The notes beneath the pieces were generated by a model. It was not told the origin of the DNA. It saw only the letters and a list, made by a program, of their open reading frames with translations, and made no database searches. A stretch of DNA of 64,000 nucleotides from Pardosa pseudoannulata (lineage: Eukaryota; Arthropoda; Arachnida; Araneae; Lycosidae): the NCBI GenBank assembly GCA_032207245.1, contig CM063502.1, forward strand, positions 116,484,197 through 116,548,196. Reading direction: 5' to 3'. The translations under genes and the position numbers were made by a program. This document shows, piece after piece, positions 27,401 through 39,951 of the stretch; the first letter of the stretch is position 1, and every line of letters begins with the position of its first letter.

Positions 27401-28080
27401 CTCATATTTTATTTTATAGATCAATAAATAATTACTGTACAATAAAATTTTTGTTATCATTTAGTTCAAAATAAACTAAACTCTCCAATGGTATGTTCTA
27501 AAAATTAGTTCCCTTAAAAATAAAATTTATCTCTATATTTAAACAATCATTATCTAATTCCCAAGGTTTGATTTCGTTGTATTTTTACTTACATTTAATC
27601 TTACAGAATGTAGCGTTTTCGCTCTTATTCGAAATTGAAGCTACAGTATTATAAAGCAAATACAATTAAGTCTTTACTTAAAATTTAAGACTCAAGCGAA
27701 AATAGGTCCATGGCATTAAATCCTATTGCAATTTTCCTGGCCATCTGCAAACAAATGACTCTACTCTTAGAAAATTTACTACAAAGAGCGTTATTCCGTC
27801 TAGTGTTAAACGAATCTATTAAATTCTAGCAGTTAGCTAAAGATATATTCTAAATCTCGCTGGGCTATAACCTTGTCATCTTGGTTATTTATTTCTTATC
27901 AAATGACTCCTACGGCTCTCTATTATGTTTGGTATCCTCTTCATACTTAAATTGATTCGGGATTTTTATTCTAAATCATTAAAAGACAACTTTAACTTGA
28001 ATTAAACAGGAGTAGATTTAAAATAGGAGAATATTTTTAAGCGTTTATTTAAATTCTAAAAGGGAAAAATTAAATAACCC
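24423..28080. other. AT-rich intergenic stretch, no gene recognised
   Basis: Overlapping 90-codon minus (24985-25257) and 62-codon plus (25036-25224) frames share the same DNA and show no family motif. Nothing else is supported on either strand. Confidence 0.55.
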
Positions 28081-28084
28081 TTAA

Positions 28085-28619
28085 CCCTTTAAAGGTCACG
28101 ATTAAAAATTATTTCAGATTTAACGGAATTGGGTTATAAACGTTGTAAGTGAAATTTATAAATAGGAACCATATAAAAACAAATTTTACATTCCCTTGAG
28201 AGTTGGGAATATATATATATATTTTTTTTTTGGGGGGGGAGATAATTGTGAAACCTTTTCCGTTTACAGCATGAAAATAAGAGTTTTTTAAAATCAATTA
28301 TGTTGAAAGAACAATGTATAATTATCACCAAAATGACGTAAGATATAGATAACTACACAATTTTTCATTGTTCTTTTGGGTAGGTGTTTTTAATTGAAGT
28401 CATGAAGAGAAAAATTAAATTCGAGAATTTTCATGTAAAGCAACTTTAAACTAACATATTTCAAAAGGAAAAATAAGTTATGCAAAATTCTATTATCTAT
28501 TGCTATATCAAAGAGTCAATAACACAGAAAATCGAAATAAATCTTTCGAATGTTTTTAAAAACAAGAGAAAAAAGTATTCATAGCTGGTTTCGCTGTGAA
28601 ACCACTGCCCGTTAAAGGG
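28085..28619. mobile_element. TTAA-flanked MITE, family B copy 1 (535 bp)
   Basis: TTAA lies on both sides (28081-28084 and 28620-28623). Inverted ends are CCCTTTAAAGG and the complement of CCCTTTAACGGGCAG. A near-identical copy lies at 53490-54019. The inside has a short TA run followed by poly(T)/poly(G) near 28210-28240. No transposase fragment is visible; the 62- and 65-residue minus frames are chance. The termini and TTAA target suggest mobilisation by a piggyBac-type transposase. Confidence 0.87.
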
Positions 28620-29098
28620 TTAAATAAAATACCTCAGAGTACAGAGTATGTATCTATATATATAAATAGATAGATAGAAAGAGAGGGGAGAGAGAAGAGC
28701 ATTGATATATTCTAACACTAAGTTACAGTCAAAATATTTAATACTGCTTTTTTAATTTAAGAATTAATTTCTGTTTACACTTGTTTAATTCAAAATTGCT
28801 AGAGGGGTAATAATTTGATAAACATTAATTTAAAGTAGACTACTGAGGAAGAGAAAAATTAATTTGGAGTTCGATGGGTAAACAATTACAACAGTGCGAA
28901 GGGCTATTAATTTTTAAACATTTTATAGGTATATAAACTTTGGAATAAAAAACAGCAAAAATTATATATCTTTAGTTAATTTCAACAAATTATATAGCTG
29001 AATTGGGACTTCCAACGAAGACAATTAATAGAAATTTTCGGTCTTTGAAGTAATATTTATTTTAGTGACATGGGACATCAATTGTCCGTAAGCTTAAC

Positions 29099-30656
29099 GA
29101 AAATTGAATTTATGTAACGGAAAATGACTTTTTTTTTAATCTATATAACATTTGTATTGCAGGATTTGAGTAGAATATAGTAGATCTCATTTCAAAATAC
29201 TTTTACATAAACTAGTGGTAGGATGCGGTAGGATATTCATTTTTTACCAAAATACTGCAATTTGTGTTATGCAGGGAAAAATAATAAGTTTATATATTGT
29301 TTAATCTTTTTAAGTAATTGTATTTCTGAAATGCGAAAAGACAAACGATGCCAGGAAAAAATTTAAGCCTGTGTGATAGTACTAATTTTATTCATTTTCA
29401 ATAAGATTGATGAAAATGGGCATCTATGGCAAAGAAAGATACAAAAAAATCTTGTTTAGTCCAAACAATTTTATTTTTATAATGCAATCACCATATATTC
29501 GACGACGATTATAATTCAAGCACTACGAAACGATACTCGTTTCAGAATGCTATACAAATTTAAAAAATCACTTAGAGTATTTCTTTTTAATCAAAGTACT
29601 GATATTTCTGCTGTGTAGAAAATTGAATTTATGTAACGAAAAATGACTTTTTTTTAAATCTATATAACATTTGTATTACAGGGTTTGAGTAGAATATAGT
29701 AGATCTCATTTCAAAATACTTTTACATAAACTAGTGGTAGGATACGGTAAGATATTCATCTTTTACCAAAATACTGCAATTTGTGTTATGCAGGGAAAAA
29801 TAATAAGTTTATATATTGTTTAATCTTTTTAAGTAATTGTATTTCTGAAATGCGAAAAGACAAACGATGCCAGGAAAAAATTTAAGCCTGTGTGATAGTA
29901 CTAATTTTATTCATTTTCAATAAGATTGATGAAAATGGGCATCTATGGCAAAGAAAGATACAAAAAAATCTTGTTTAGTCCAAACAATTTTATTTTTATA
30001 ATGCAATCACCATATATTCGACGACGATTATAATTCAAGCACTACGAAACGATACTCGTTTCAGAATGCTATACAAATTTAAAAAATCACTTAGAGTATT
30101 TCTTTTTAATCAAAGTACTGATATTTCTGCTGTGTAGAAAATTGAATTTATGTAACGAAAAATGACTTTTTTTAAATCTATATAACATTTGTATTGCAGG
30201 GTTTGAGTAGAATATAGTAGATCTCATTTCAAAATACTTTTACATAAACTAGTGGTAGGATAGCGGTAGGATATTCATCTTTTACCAAAATACTGCAATT
30301 TGTGTTATGCAGGGAAAAATAATAAGTTTATATATTGTTTAATCTTTTTAAGTAATTGTATTTCTGAAATGCGAAAAGACAAACGATGCCAGGAAAAAAT
30401 TTAAGCCTGTGTGATAGTACTAATTTTATTCATTTTCAATAAGATTGATGAAAATGGGCATCTATGGCAAAGAAAGATACAAAAAAATCTTGTTTAGTCC
30501 AAACAATTTTATTTTTATAATGCAATCACCATATATTCGACGACGATTATAATTCAAGCACTACGAAACGATACTCGTTTCAGAATGCTATACAAATTTA
30601 AAAAATCACTTAGAGTATTTCTTTTTAATCAAAGTACTGATATTTCTGCTGTGTAG
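29099..30656. repeat. Three near-identical tandem copies, 519-bp unit
   Basis: Copies start GAAAATTGAATTTATGTAAC at 29099, 29618 and 30137, exactly 519 bp apart. They differ at only a few sites, for example CGGAAAATG versus CGAAAAATG and the length of a T run. This indicates recent duplication or homogenisation. Confidence 0.95.
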
Positions 30657-32184
30657 AAAAAATTATAAAATTATATATCATTGTATATTTCTGATTCATT
30701 ATATATCTGAAAGGAAGTAGTTAAACGGTATGAGTTGAACAAAATTTTAAACGACACAAGTTTTAGGCCCCGGCTGTAATATTTATCGGAAAGCTGTGGG
30801 GTATTGTTTCTTATATTGATTAATGAAAGTCAGAATAGTCAGCGAAAAAAAGGCCACAATTATTTTTTTTTATATAAATAATTCTATATCTGGAAATCCA
30901 ACACCAAGTGAGGCATAATGATATTCAATTCAGAGTACTTCTTTACAAAATAAAAGACTGCCGCACGAGATTTCTTTTTCATCAAAATACTGAAATTTGG
31001 ACTATGCAGAGAAAGAAATCATTCAGATATTGTTGTACATTTCTAAATAATCATATTTCTGAATATAGACATAGAACTGTAAGATTTAAACAAAACTTTA
31101 AGAAATACCAGTTTAAAGACATGGAGGTAATATTTGTTAAAAAGCTGTACGGTATTATTTTTTGTTGAATTAAAAAATGGGATAGTTAGCTAATAAAAAT
31201 GAGCATAATTAATATTTTCCTTCATCCAAGTAATTATATTTCTGTAATGCAGCACCAAACGGAAATTTAATGATACTCGTTTCAGAGTAATGCTATACAA
31301 ATTAAAAATCTGGCATTAAATTTAAGGTGATATTTCTGCTTAATCAAAATGATGAAAGTTGAGTTGTACAGAGAAATATATTAATTATATGTATTATGTA
31401 TTTCTAAATAACCATATCAAGTTAAACTTAATATAGCGAGTTAAATGAGGACTAAACGTTACGCGTTTTAGGCATCTGCGTTGATGTTTATTGGAACGCA
31501 GTGGGGTACTAATGTTCATTGGGACTATTAAAAATTAGCATAATCAGCGAAAAGTGACCAAAATTAAATGCTTCCCTCTTAATTCAAATACATTTATTTC
31601 TTAGATACAAGCGTAGAGCGGAATATAATAACAGTCCTTTCAGAGTTCTATATAAATTAAAAAACTAATGTGGGTATTTTTAACAAAATACTGAATTTAG
31701 TGCAAATAAAAATGAAAAAAAAATTATTTATTCGTATAAATCTAAGCACTTATGTTTCTAATAAGCAGACGTAGACCAATTTAAACGGTATAAGTTTTAG
31801 ACCTGTGGGGTGATATTTATTGGAAATGAGGAGTATTGTTTATCGTTGAAAGTAATGACACATGACAAAGTCAACGATAAGTTACCAAATTAATTTTTTT
31901 TATCCAAATAATTAGATTTCTATATTGCAAGTACCAACTGGTGTATAACGGTATATGATTCAGAGTGTTTCTATGTAAATTAAAAGATTGTCGAGATGTA
32001 TTTTATTCATCAGTGTACTGAAAAATTTCACCGATTGTATACGAAAAATGCCAAAGTCAAATTTATTTTTCATAAGCTTTATAATCATATTTCTGACATG
32101 AAGGTATCGTGGGTAGTAAACGAAGCGCATTTCCCTTTTTCAATTATTATTGAACAATTACAAAATCGTGGAAGGTATCTTTAA

Positions 32185-32745
32185 CCATTTAATGCACAGT
32201 TTTTTTAAAAAAGGCAGGCCAAAAAATCAATTTTTGATGTAAAAAAACACACTTTAGAACGTTGCCTTACCAAAAAATTACAAAAATACAAAAATAATCA
32301 CAATTTTATTACAATTTTGGATTTTGATAACATTGCAGAAAATAGTCGACTATTGTAATATTCGACTACTACTGCACAAGGAACAGTAAGTGATAAGTAA
32401 AAAAGTGATAAGTAGAGAGGGATAAGTCGTAAGTGATAAGTAGAAAAAATATTAGATATATTTAAAAAATATTATATATATTATATGAAAAAAATATTAT
32501 ATATATTATATATATTTTATACTTGTATAAGTAAGTGTTATAGCTTACAATCCCATGTAAATGATAAATATCAATAAAACGATTGTTTTTTGTTTTTTTT
32601 CACATTGTTATTTTCAATTCTCGATTTCATTCGAGTGTGAAAAACTATAGCAACATAAAGTACAACGCTGCTCGAATTATCTCGAGTGTGCACAGTTTGG
32701 CCAGTTTAGCGAGCTCGAGTTGACTCGAGTGTGCACGTAAAGGGG
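32185..32745. mobile_element. TTAA-flanked MITE, family D (561 bp)
   Basis: TTAA flanks at 32181-32184 and 32746-32749. Ends are CCATTTAATGCACAG and the complement of CCCCTTTACGTGCACAC, imperfect inverted repeats sharing TTTA and TGCACA. Inside are a GATAAGTA minisatellite (about 32389-32445), an ATATTATATA run, and TCGAGTGTG words near the right end, including the hairpin CTCGAG-TTGA-CTCGAG (32714-32729). A related empty site without the insertion is seen near 34175 (TGTAATTTTAATC). Confidence 0.78.
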
Positions 32746-32820
32746 TTAACCTAATTACTGAAAGTTGCTATAAGATGTAAATAGTTCCATTAAAATGGCT
32801 TAGTATAGAAAAGGTTTTGG

Positions 32821-34041
32821 ACATAATAACTGTATTCAGTATTCTGTGAATTTATACCGTATATTTATGCAGAGATTTTCACAAACCCGGATAAACATAT
32901 TGTTATTTTTATATAGTTTGAAAAGTACATTTTCATTGTGTATGTATCTAAATTTTACTTGTTTTTACTTTAAAATCCAAGAAACATTTTAGTGTACTAT
33001 TATTTATTAAAACGCGTTATCTTTAAAGAATTTGTGGGAACAGCGAAATATCAAGAACTGCATTATCATAATAAACATTATGTGAAATGCTGGGTCAGAT
33101 CAATCGATTTAAGAACATTTGGCAAATTTAATTTGTGAGATACGCTATACGAGATATATCTTGGATTCATTTGCTATCTCTGAAGTAATTAAGCTGGCTG
33201 TTCTACAGACTTCGTTTTTAAGCCAAAACATAATAACTGTATTCAGTATTCTGTAAATTTATACCGTATATTTGTGCAGAGATTTTCACAAACCCGAATA
33301 AACATATTGTTATTTTTATATAGTTTGAAAAGTACATTTTCATTGTGTATGTATCTAAATTTTACTTGTTTTTACTTTAAAATCCAAGAAACATTTTAGT
33401 GTACTATTATTTATTAAAACGCGTTATCTTTAAAGAATTTTTGGAAACAGCGAAGTATCAAGAACTGCATTATCACAATAAACATTATGTGAAATGCTGG
33501 GTCAGATCAATCGATTTAAGAACATTTGGCAAATTTAATTTGTGAGATACGCTATACGAGATATATCTTGGATTCATTTGCTATCTCTGAAGTAATTAAG
33601 CTGGCTGTTCTACAGACTTCGTTTTTAAGCCAAAACATAATAACTGTATTCAGTATTCTGTAAATTTATACCGTATATTTGTGCAGAGATTTTCACAAAC
33701 CCGAATAAACATATTGTTATTTTTATATAGTTTGAAAAGTACATTTTCATTGTGTATGTATCTTAATTTTACTTGTTTTTACTTTAAAATCCAAGAAACA
33801 TTTTAGTGTACTATTATTTATTAAAACGCGTTATCTTTAAAGAATTTTTGGAAACAGCGAAATATCAAGAACTGCATTATCACAATAAACATTATGTGAA
33901 ATGCTGGGTCAGATCAATCGATTTAAGAACATTTGGCGAATTTAATTTGTGAGATACGCTATACGAGATATATCTTGGATTCATTTGCTATCTCTGAAGT
34001 AATTAAGTTGGCTGTTCTACAGACTTCGTTTTTAAGCCAAA
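32821..34041. repeat. Three near-identical tandem copies, 407-bp unit
   Basis: Copies begin ACATAATAACTGTATTCAG at 32821, 33228 and 33635, exactly 407 bp apart, ending with GTTTTTAAGCCAAAACAT. A diverged fourth copy (34185-34425, then 35285-35402 and 36706 onward) is broken up by insertions. Confidence 0.95.
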
Positions 34042-34420
34042 ACATGTGCATATCACACTCCGTATTTTTTATTTTTTAAATAATCATAGTTCTGGAAAGT
34101 AGCCATCGGGTGTAAAGCGATATACGTTTCTTATTACTATAACGATAATTACAGAACCACGGGTGGGTATGTAATTTTAATCATAGTATTAAATCTGTAA
34201 TGAGATGGAAATAAATCCATTAAAATAACTCTCTGTAGAAACCCTCTTGGGCGTAAAAGGCCAAATTCCGTGTTCTGTCAATTTTTATTTTATATATCTG
34301 CAAATATTTGTACAAACTCAGTAAAACTTATTGTTACTTTGATATGTTGTTAAAAGTACAATTTCATTGTATGTACTGCATTAATGTTTATTCATTTATA
34401 CCATAAAAACAGTGAAACTC

Positions 34421-35265
34421 CAGTGTGAATGGTTATCGTTGTTGTCAAATGAAACACCTTGGTTTGTTCACTCATACACAAAATACTAGCCAAAAGTACG
34501 TGTCTGAATCTAACCTTTGGCCAGGCCGACTTCTCAACTCCATAAAATAGTCAGCTTCTAATTGGGTAAGGGAAATTTATCCCAACGAATTTAATAATAC
34601 AAGTTCTTACTTAAGCGGTTCATTTTAACTTGTTTGTTGCTTGAGAAGTCGATCTGCGTAATGAGGAGTGCAAAACAACTTCGCTTTATGAGGTTCTGTT
34701 CGTGCCTGGTTCTGGGTTAGCCTAAGTTTAAGGTCAAATGTATTCATTTTGTAATCGTTTTCAATGTTTTTCTTTTACTAGTAGTAATATTGTTTAACAG
34801 TTTAAGTTACCAGTTTAAAGGATTCTATACCATGTTTATTTGCCTTAAACCTTTTCTTTGTATGTTTTAAGTAAATTAAACGTTAGTTTTATTTTTAAAA
34901 GTTTGTTTATGTTCATTTACATTTAAAACACATTGCTGATACTCTGCAACGATAACTTTTACAATTCCATTTTTTACAATTTAAGACTGTTTAAGAAGTC
35001 TGTTTAATTTTTAGTTTGACTAAATTAGATTGACTATCAATCGTGATAGCCTGCCACGTTGGAAGAGGTGATTTCAAATCCCACATAAAGCTTGGTAGAC
35101 TCTATAGGACGAAGTCCGTCTTTAGCCTGAAATGGAATCCAGATTAAAAGGAAAGCAGTTCAATCCGGATGATCTTCGCGGAATTGGTCTGCGATTAGTA
35201 ATAAAAAATAAACGGAGCTGTTCTAACCGTTTTAATCCGGTTTAGAAATTGATATTTTCAAAAAA
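34421..35265 (+). mobile_element. Possible second tRNA-derived SINE, split by the LTR
   Basis: With the LTR removed, the sequence reads AGTGTGAATGGTTATCGTGATAG (A-box-like, 34421-34439 joined to 35045 onward), then CCTGCCACG, an anticodon-loop-like stretch as in tRNA-Gly or tRNA-Asp, then GATTTCAAATCCC (B-box-like, about 35070). A roughly 160-bp body follows. It interrupts the diverged 407-bp monomer. The right boundary and target duplication are not clear. Confidence 0.42.
34440..35039. mobile_element. Solo LTR-like element, copy 2 (600 bp)
   Basis: It starts TGTTGTCAAATG and ends TTGACTATCA, flanked by ATCGT at 34435-34439 and 35040-35044. By eye it differs from the copy at 5985-6586 by about 15 substitutions and a few small indels. 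The 5-bp target duplication and TG...CA ends support an LTR. It sits within the A-box region of a tRNA-like sequence. No internal retrotransposon domain is adjacent. Confidence 0.83.
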
Positions 35266-35757
35266 AGACACGGAATTATAAGTAATTCATGAATTCAAAG
35301 GAAAAATATGGAAGTTTTATGATTTAAGAACATTTATCGCAAGTTACTTGAGGTATTAGTCTAATAACACAAATTTATATTTGCTATTTCTGGAGTAATT
35401 AACACATTGTATGCGGGACATGTACTAGGACGTTTTCTGACAATTGATACTTGAGCACGGTACACGTACTAGTACGTTTTCTAACGATTGATACTTGAGC
35501 TCGGGTTACGTACTAGTACGGGTTAGTGTAACAACATGGTTTGTTTGTAGGTACAAAAATAACGCTATATACAAGAAAACAAAGCCGAAAGTTCTTGTCC
35601 ACTACGTAGATTCTGGAATACGTAGATTCTTTAGTCAAATAAAAACTAGTTTTACATCAGTTCATCCAGAACCACAGAACAGGAAGTTTGATTAAAAAAT
35701 CAATTTAGATTTAAAATTAACTTTTTTTTTATCCTTGCGAAAATGATATTAAATATA

Positions 35758-35770
35758 TGTATATTTATAT

Positions 35771-35822
<52 letters not shown>
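35758..35822. repeat. (TA)n(TG)n microsatellite
   Basis: A short TA run is followed by about 17 TG units, inside the family E element. Confidence 0.95.
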
Positions 35823-35826
<4 letters not shown>

Positions 35827-36201
35827 ATGTAAAAACTTAACAGTTTAATCCTAAACTAAAATTACTAACACCTCTATTAAAAAACCACCAAAGCCGCAAT
35901 TTCTTCATCTTTTTAGTGGCCTTTCGGCGTTAAACTCTTTTGTTTCCTTCCTGTTGGCGAGCTTAACTCGCCAACCTACTTTGATGGTTAAGAGCACTTA
36001 AAAGCACTTATAATTTGAAGAGTAACAAATTCCTTTCTCAAACGGTTAGAGTCTCCAAGGTTATATAAGGCTGTGGGACCATCCTTTGTTGGATTTTTGC
36101 TCTGTACGCTGCATAATAAAGATGTTATAAAACTTATCCTGAATATTCGTATTCTTGTTTCGACCACGCTACATCCGCGAAGCATAGCAGGCCAAGCTAT
36201 G

Positions 36202-36530
<329 letters not shown>

Positions 36531-36778
36531 TATTTATTTGTCTGTTTATATATTTGTTTATATATTTCAATATAAAATACGAAAAGTTGGTTAAAAAAAT
36601 TAAATAATTTTCGATCTATTGAGATTTAACTGAATAACTAAATTTACGAGCAAAACGCCCGCTCCCGGTACAATTTCGCTGCGAAATGTACACGCACATA
36701 ATATGTTAAGCTGGCTGTTCTGCTAGCCCCACTTTAAAAAAATACATTTTATTGTAACTTGAATTTAAAACCGTATTA

Positions 36779-36945
36779 ATTTGGGTCGATTCAGTGTACT
36801 TTAACTCTACTCGATGGCTAATGAAACTGGGACCTACTGTTTAGAGTCAATTCTGAAAATCAATGCCATTAGAGAGATTCACACCCAACCCGTAAATCCG
36901 AGGACCGAATTAGTCCCTACCGTTCAACCTCATTTGGCTAAAATC
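36779..36945 (-). mobile_element. Old degraded copy of the tRNA-derived SINE
   Basis: CGATGGCTAATGAAACTGGGACCTACTG aligns to the SINE body seen at 18147-18180 on the same strand, and GAGATTCACACCC...AATCCG to its complemented B box and head region. Many substitutions indicate an older insertion. No target duplication was found. Confidence 0.72.
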
Positions 36946-38410
36946 GTACAGAAGAATAATCTCGAAATTTAGAAGTATAATAAATGGGAAGATAAATAAT
37001 GTATTGGAAAGAAATCAGTGAAAAAAAATAGTATCTTCTAAAATCAGATAAATGTAAATCCGGAAAAAAAATGTAGAACAACATTTTTATAATGCTTTTA
37101 TATCTACTGAATAAATTAACAGTTTAGGAGTTATAATGAAATAAGTCAGGATGAAATGAAATTTATGCAAATATTGCAAGATATTTATTCATCATAAAGT
37201 TTTAAGCTACTTTTCAGTTTTTATCGATTGTGTTTTAAAGATAATAAATAAGAAATTCTTATACTTCAGTTCTTAAAATAGTTTCCATTATTATAGAGTT
37301 TCTCAAAAAAACTTGCGTAAAAATAGTTGTGTATTTGTAAATTATTTGGCTAAATATAGCTTAAAATAATTGTACACATACCTGTACACATATCTACCAT
37401 CACATATACCGGAGTATTTTTATTCAAATATTTATATAGTATTAAAATTTAAAAATCTCCTAACAGTGATATAAAAAATAAAATAAACTATAAATCCAAC
37501 ATTCAAAAGTCCTCATTTATTTTTTTCCTTTATGCATTTTAAGTTATGTCCAAACACAGGCATAAATGTTTTTGGAAAAAGCACTATATTTTGTTTTCCT
37601 CCGATAAACATCCTTCAAAAAAGTTTTTATCATGATCATAGTGCTATAAGCTTTAAAGTAAACGTTTTTAAAAGACCTTAAAACTCTTTAAACTTTACGT
37701 TTAAATGGTTTAGTGGTAGCAGTAGATTTAAAAATTCCCTAAAAAAATGTATTGTTTTACTTTCCGAATACCATCAGTTTTGCATTAAGAAAGAAGTTTC
37801 TTTACATTTGAGATCTATATATGTTAATGTACTATAAATTAGATTTCTGTAGCTTTGAGTAAAATTTTAAATTCAGGAGAAATAACAGAAATTACCCCTT
37901 TTTTAATAAAACAGCGTGTAAAGATTGAAGAAAGCTTCGATTTCCAGTTCAAATATATAATTCATAATCGATACTGCATATGTAACTTATATAGCTCAGA
38001 GACTGGTCTTCATTGAGTTATTTCTCAATGTTTACATGATGTTTAACCCTTTCAGTAAAATCGATTTATTAATAACATTTTCAATAGATTGTAATGATTA
38101 GCTTTGGGTAGAATTAACACCGAAAATACAATTAATAATAGTTATCTTTGTCACTAATGTTCTCTATATACTCAGCGGATAGTTCGATAATTATGATAGA
38201 AACTCCATAAAGTAACTGTTTTATAATATTTGATGAAAATTCTCATTTACTTATTACGTATTAAATACATCAAAAAGGATGTGTATCAGTTTAAACAAAC
38301 TAAATTTAAAATTTTGACGAATATATTGATATTATAAAACTCATTATTTTTTAAATTTTAAGCTTAACTAAAACAAGTTAAGTAAAACTAAAAAAAATAT
38401 TTATTTATTT
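36946..38410. other. AT-rich intergenic stretch, nothing recognised
   Basis: Apart from an isolated TTAACCCTTTCAG at about 38044 with no matching right end, no feature is supported. Confidence 0.55.
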
Positions 38411-38417
38411 TTACTTA

Positions 38418-39100
38418 ACAATGATAGAAGTGTATATATTTTAATTTTTTATGTTACGCTTTAAAATTATAATAAGTATACATTTCATTAAGAGTGTATC
38501 GGAATTTAAATTTACTTTTCTTTCTTTAAATTTAAAATTGATATTAAAATAGTATTAATATAATAAATACTAATCTAATAAATACTAATCTAATAAATTT
38601 TAAGTATATATTAAATTCCTTAGTGGAATTTGTTAAGTTTAAACATGTTCAAAGATTATACAGTTGATTTTCAATTTTAGATATTTATCCAAGTTCACAA
38701 GTTAAGTTAAACTTTAACAATGAGAGTATATATCTTAATTTTTTATGTTACGCTTTAAAATTAAAATAAGTATAGATTTTATTAAGAGTGTATCGGAATT
38801 TAAATTTAATTTTCTTTCATTTTATATATTTGTTAATAGGGATTGATATTCATATTATAAATTTTACACAAACAACTTTGAAATGTAAATAAAAATTTAT
38901 TTGTTTTGATAAAGTAATTTATATCTCAGTAATATACTCAAATAGAAATTTTTTATTACAATTTCCTTTTGAATAAAATTGATATTAAAATAATATTAAT
39001 ATAATCAATACTAATCTAATAAATTTTAAGTATATATTAAATTCTTTAAACATGTTCAAAGATTGTACAGTTGATTTTCAATTTTAGATTTTTATCAAAG
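38418..39100. repeat. Two-copy tandem repeat with an insertion in copy 2
   Basis: Block ATTTTTTATGTTACGCTTTAAAATT occurs at about 38442 and 38737. The block containing ACTAATCTAATAAATTTTAAG and CAGTTGATTTTCAATTTTAG occurs in both copies, but in copy 2 about 160 bp intervenes. A 15-bp TACTAATCTAATAAA subrepeat is present in copy 1. Confidence 0.82.
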
Positions 39101-39509
39101 TTCACAAGCACACATACCGAGATAAAATATAAAATCTCGTCAACTCTAGATCAGACTTACTTTATGAAATATGACTTACTTAAAACTGAAAACGAAGTGA
39201 AGCATGTTAGGTATACAATAATGACATAGTGACACTAGTGAAATATATTTCATGAATTACACATAGCCTAATGTCTTTCAGAGCAATCATTCAGAAAGGA
39301 AGTAAATTGAAATAGCACCTTTAATTCACAATTCTGTATTTATTTATTTTTATACCTTTCAGAGGATGGATAAGAATGAAACTGGATATCTCAAAATGTC
39401 TATTCTAAAAACAAGAGTAGTATTCCAGGGCAAGAATCTAGTCAAAATTATATAGGCATAATATTTTACTATAAACTATAATACATGTTTGCATTATAGT
39501 GTATATATA

Positions 39510-39891
39510 TGTAATATTAAAATTCCTTATTTACATGTTTTAATATTAATTTAATAACTTTTGTTCATAAAGTACGTTGGGGGTTTGAGCGTTAATTCTG
39601 ATTTTTCCCTCCAAACACGTTATAGACTTAATTCAGCCTCTGTCTGTACTACTTTAGCCAATAGTTAACGCGTTCTCTTTAAACATGGGTATTTTTTATC
39701 ACGTTATCAATTGCGCGTAGGGATTATTCGTAGTCTTTTTACCTGAAAAATCCCTACTTGAAAAGTGTGTGTGTAGGATCGCATTGTCTGGGTGCACGAT
39801 GTTATAAAAGTGCTTGCCTGTAGTATGGATTAATGTATCTCACCAAAAATAAACTGTGTTGTGATCTTGAATGAGTCTCGCCTATATTACA
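39510..39891 (+). mobile_element. Probable solo LTR (382 bp) with TATA box and polyadenylation signal
   Basis: The termini are TGTAATAT and ATATTACA, a perfect 8-bp inverted pair with TG...CA ends. The order inside fits an LTR: GTTATAAAAG (TATA box, about 39810), a short leader, then AATAAA (about 39848) and a GT-rich stretch before the end. The 5-bp flanks ATATA and TATGT do not match well; the right flank is a GT microsatellite that may have overwritten the duplication. No internal coding region is adjacent. Confidence 0.6.
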
Positions 39892-39892
39892 T

Positions 39893-39950
39893 ATGTGTGT
39901 GTGTGTGTGCGTGTGCGTGTATGTGTAATAAGAGAGAGAGAGAGAGAGAG
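39893..39950. repeat. (GT)n and (GA)n microsatellites
   Basis: GT/GC-interrupted run followed by about eleven GA units. Confidence 0.93.
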
Positions 39951-39951
39951 C

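Noticed and set aside
29099..30656. Evenly spaced direct repeats, CRISPR-like periodicity
   Set aside because: Units are 519 bp with no unique spacers, and the genome appears eukaryotic; this is tandem duplication.
38043..38056. TTAACCCTTTCAG resembling a piggyBac-type left end
   Set aside because: No matching inverted end with TTAA was found within a plausible distance on either side.
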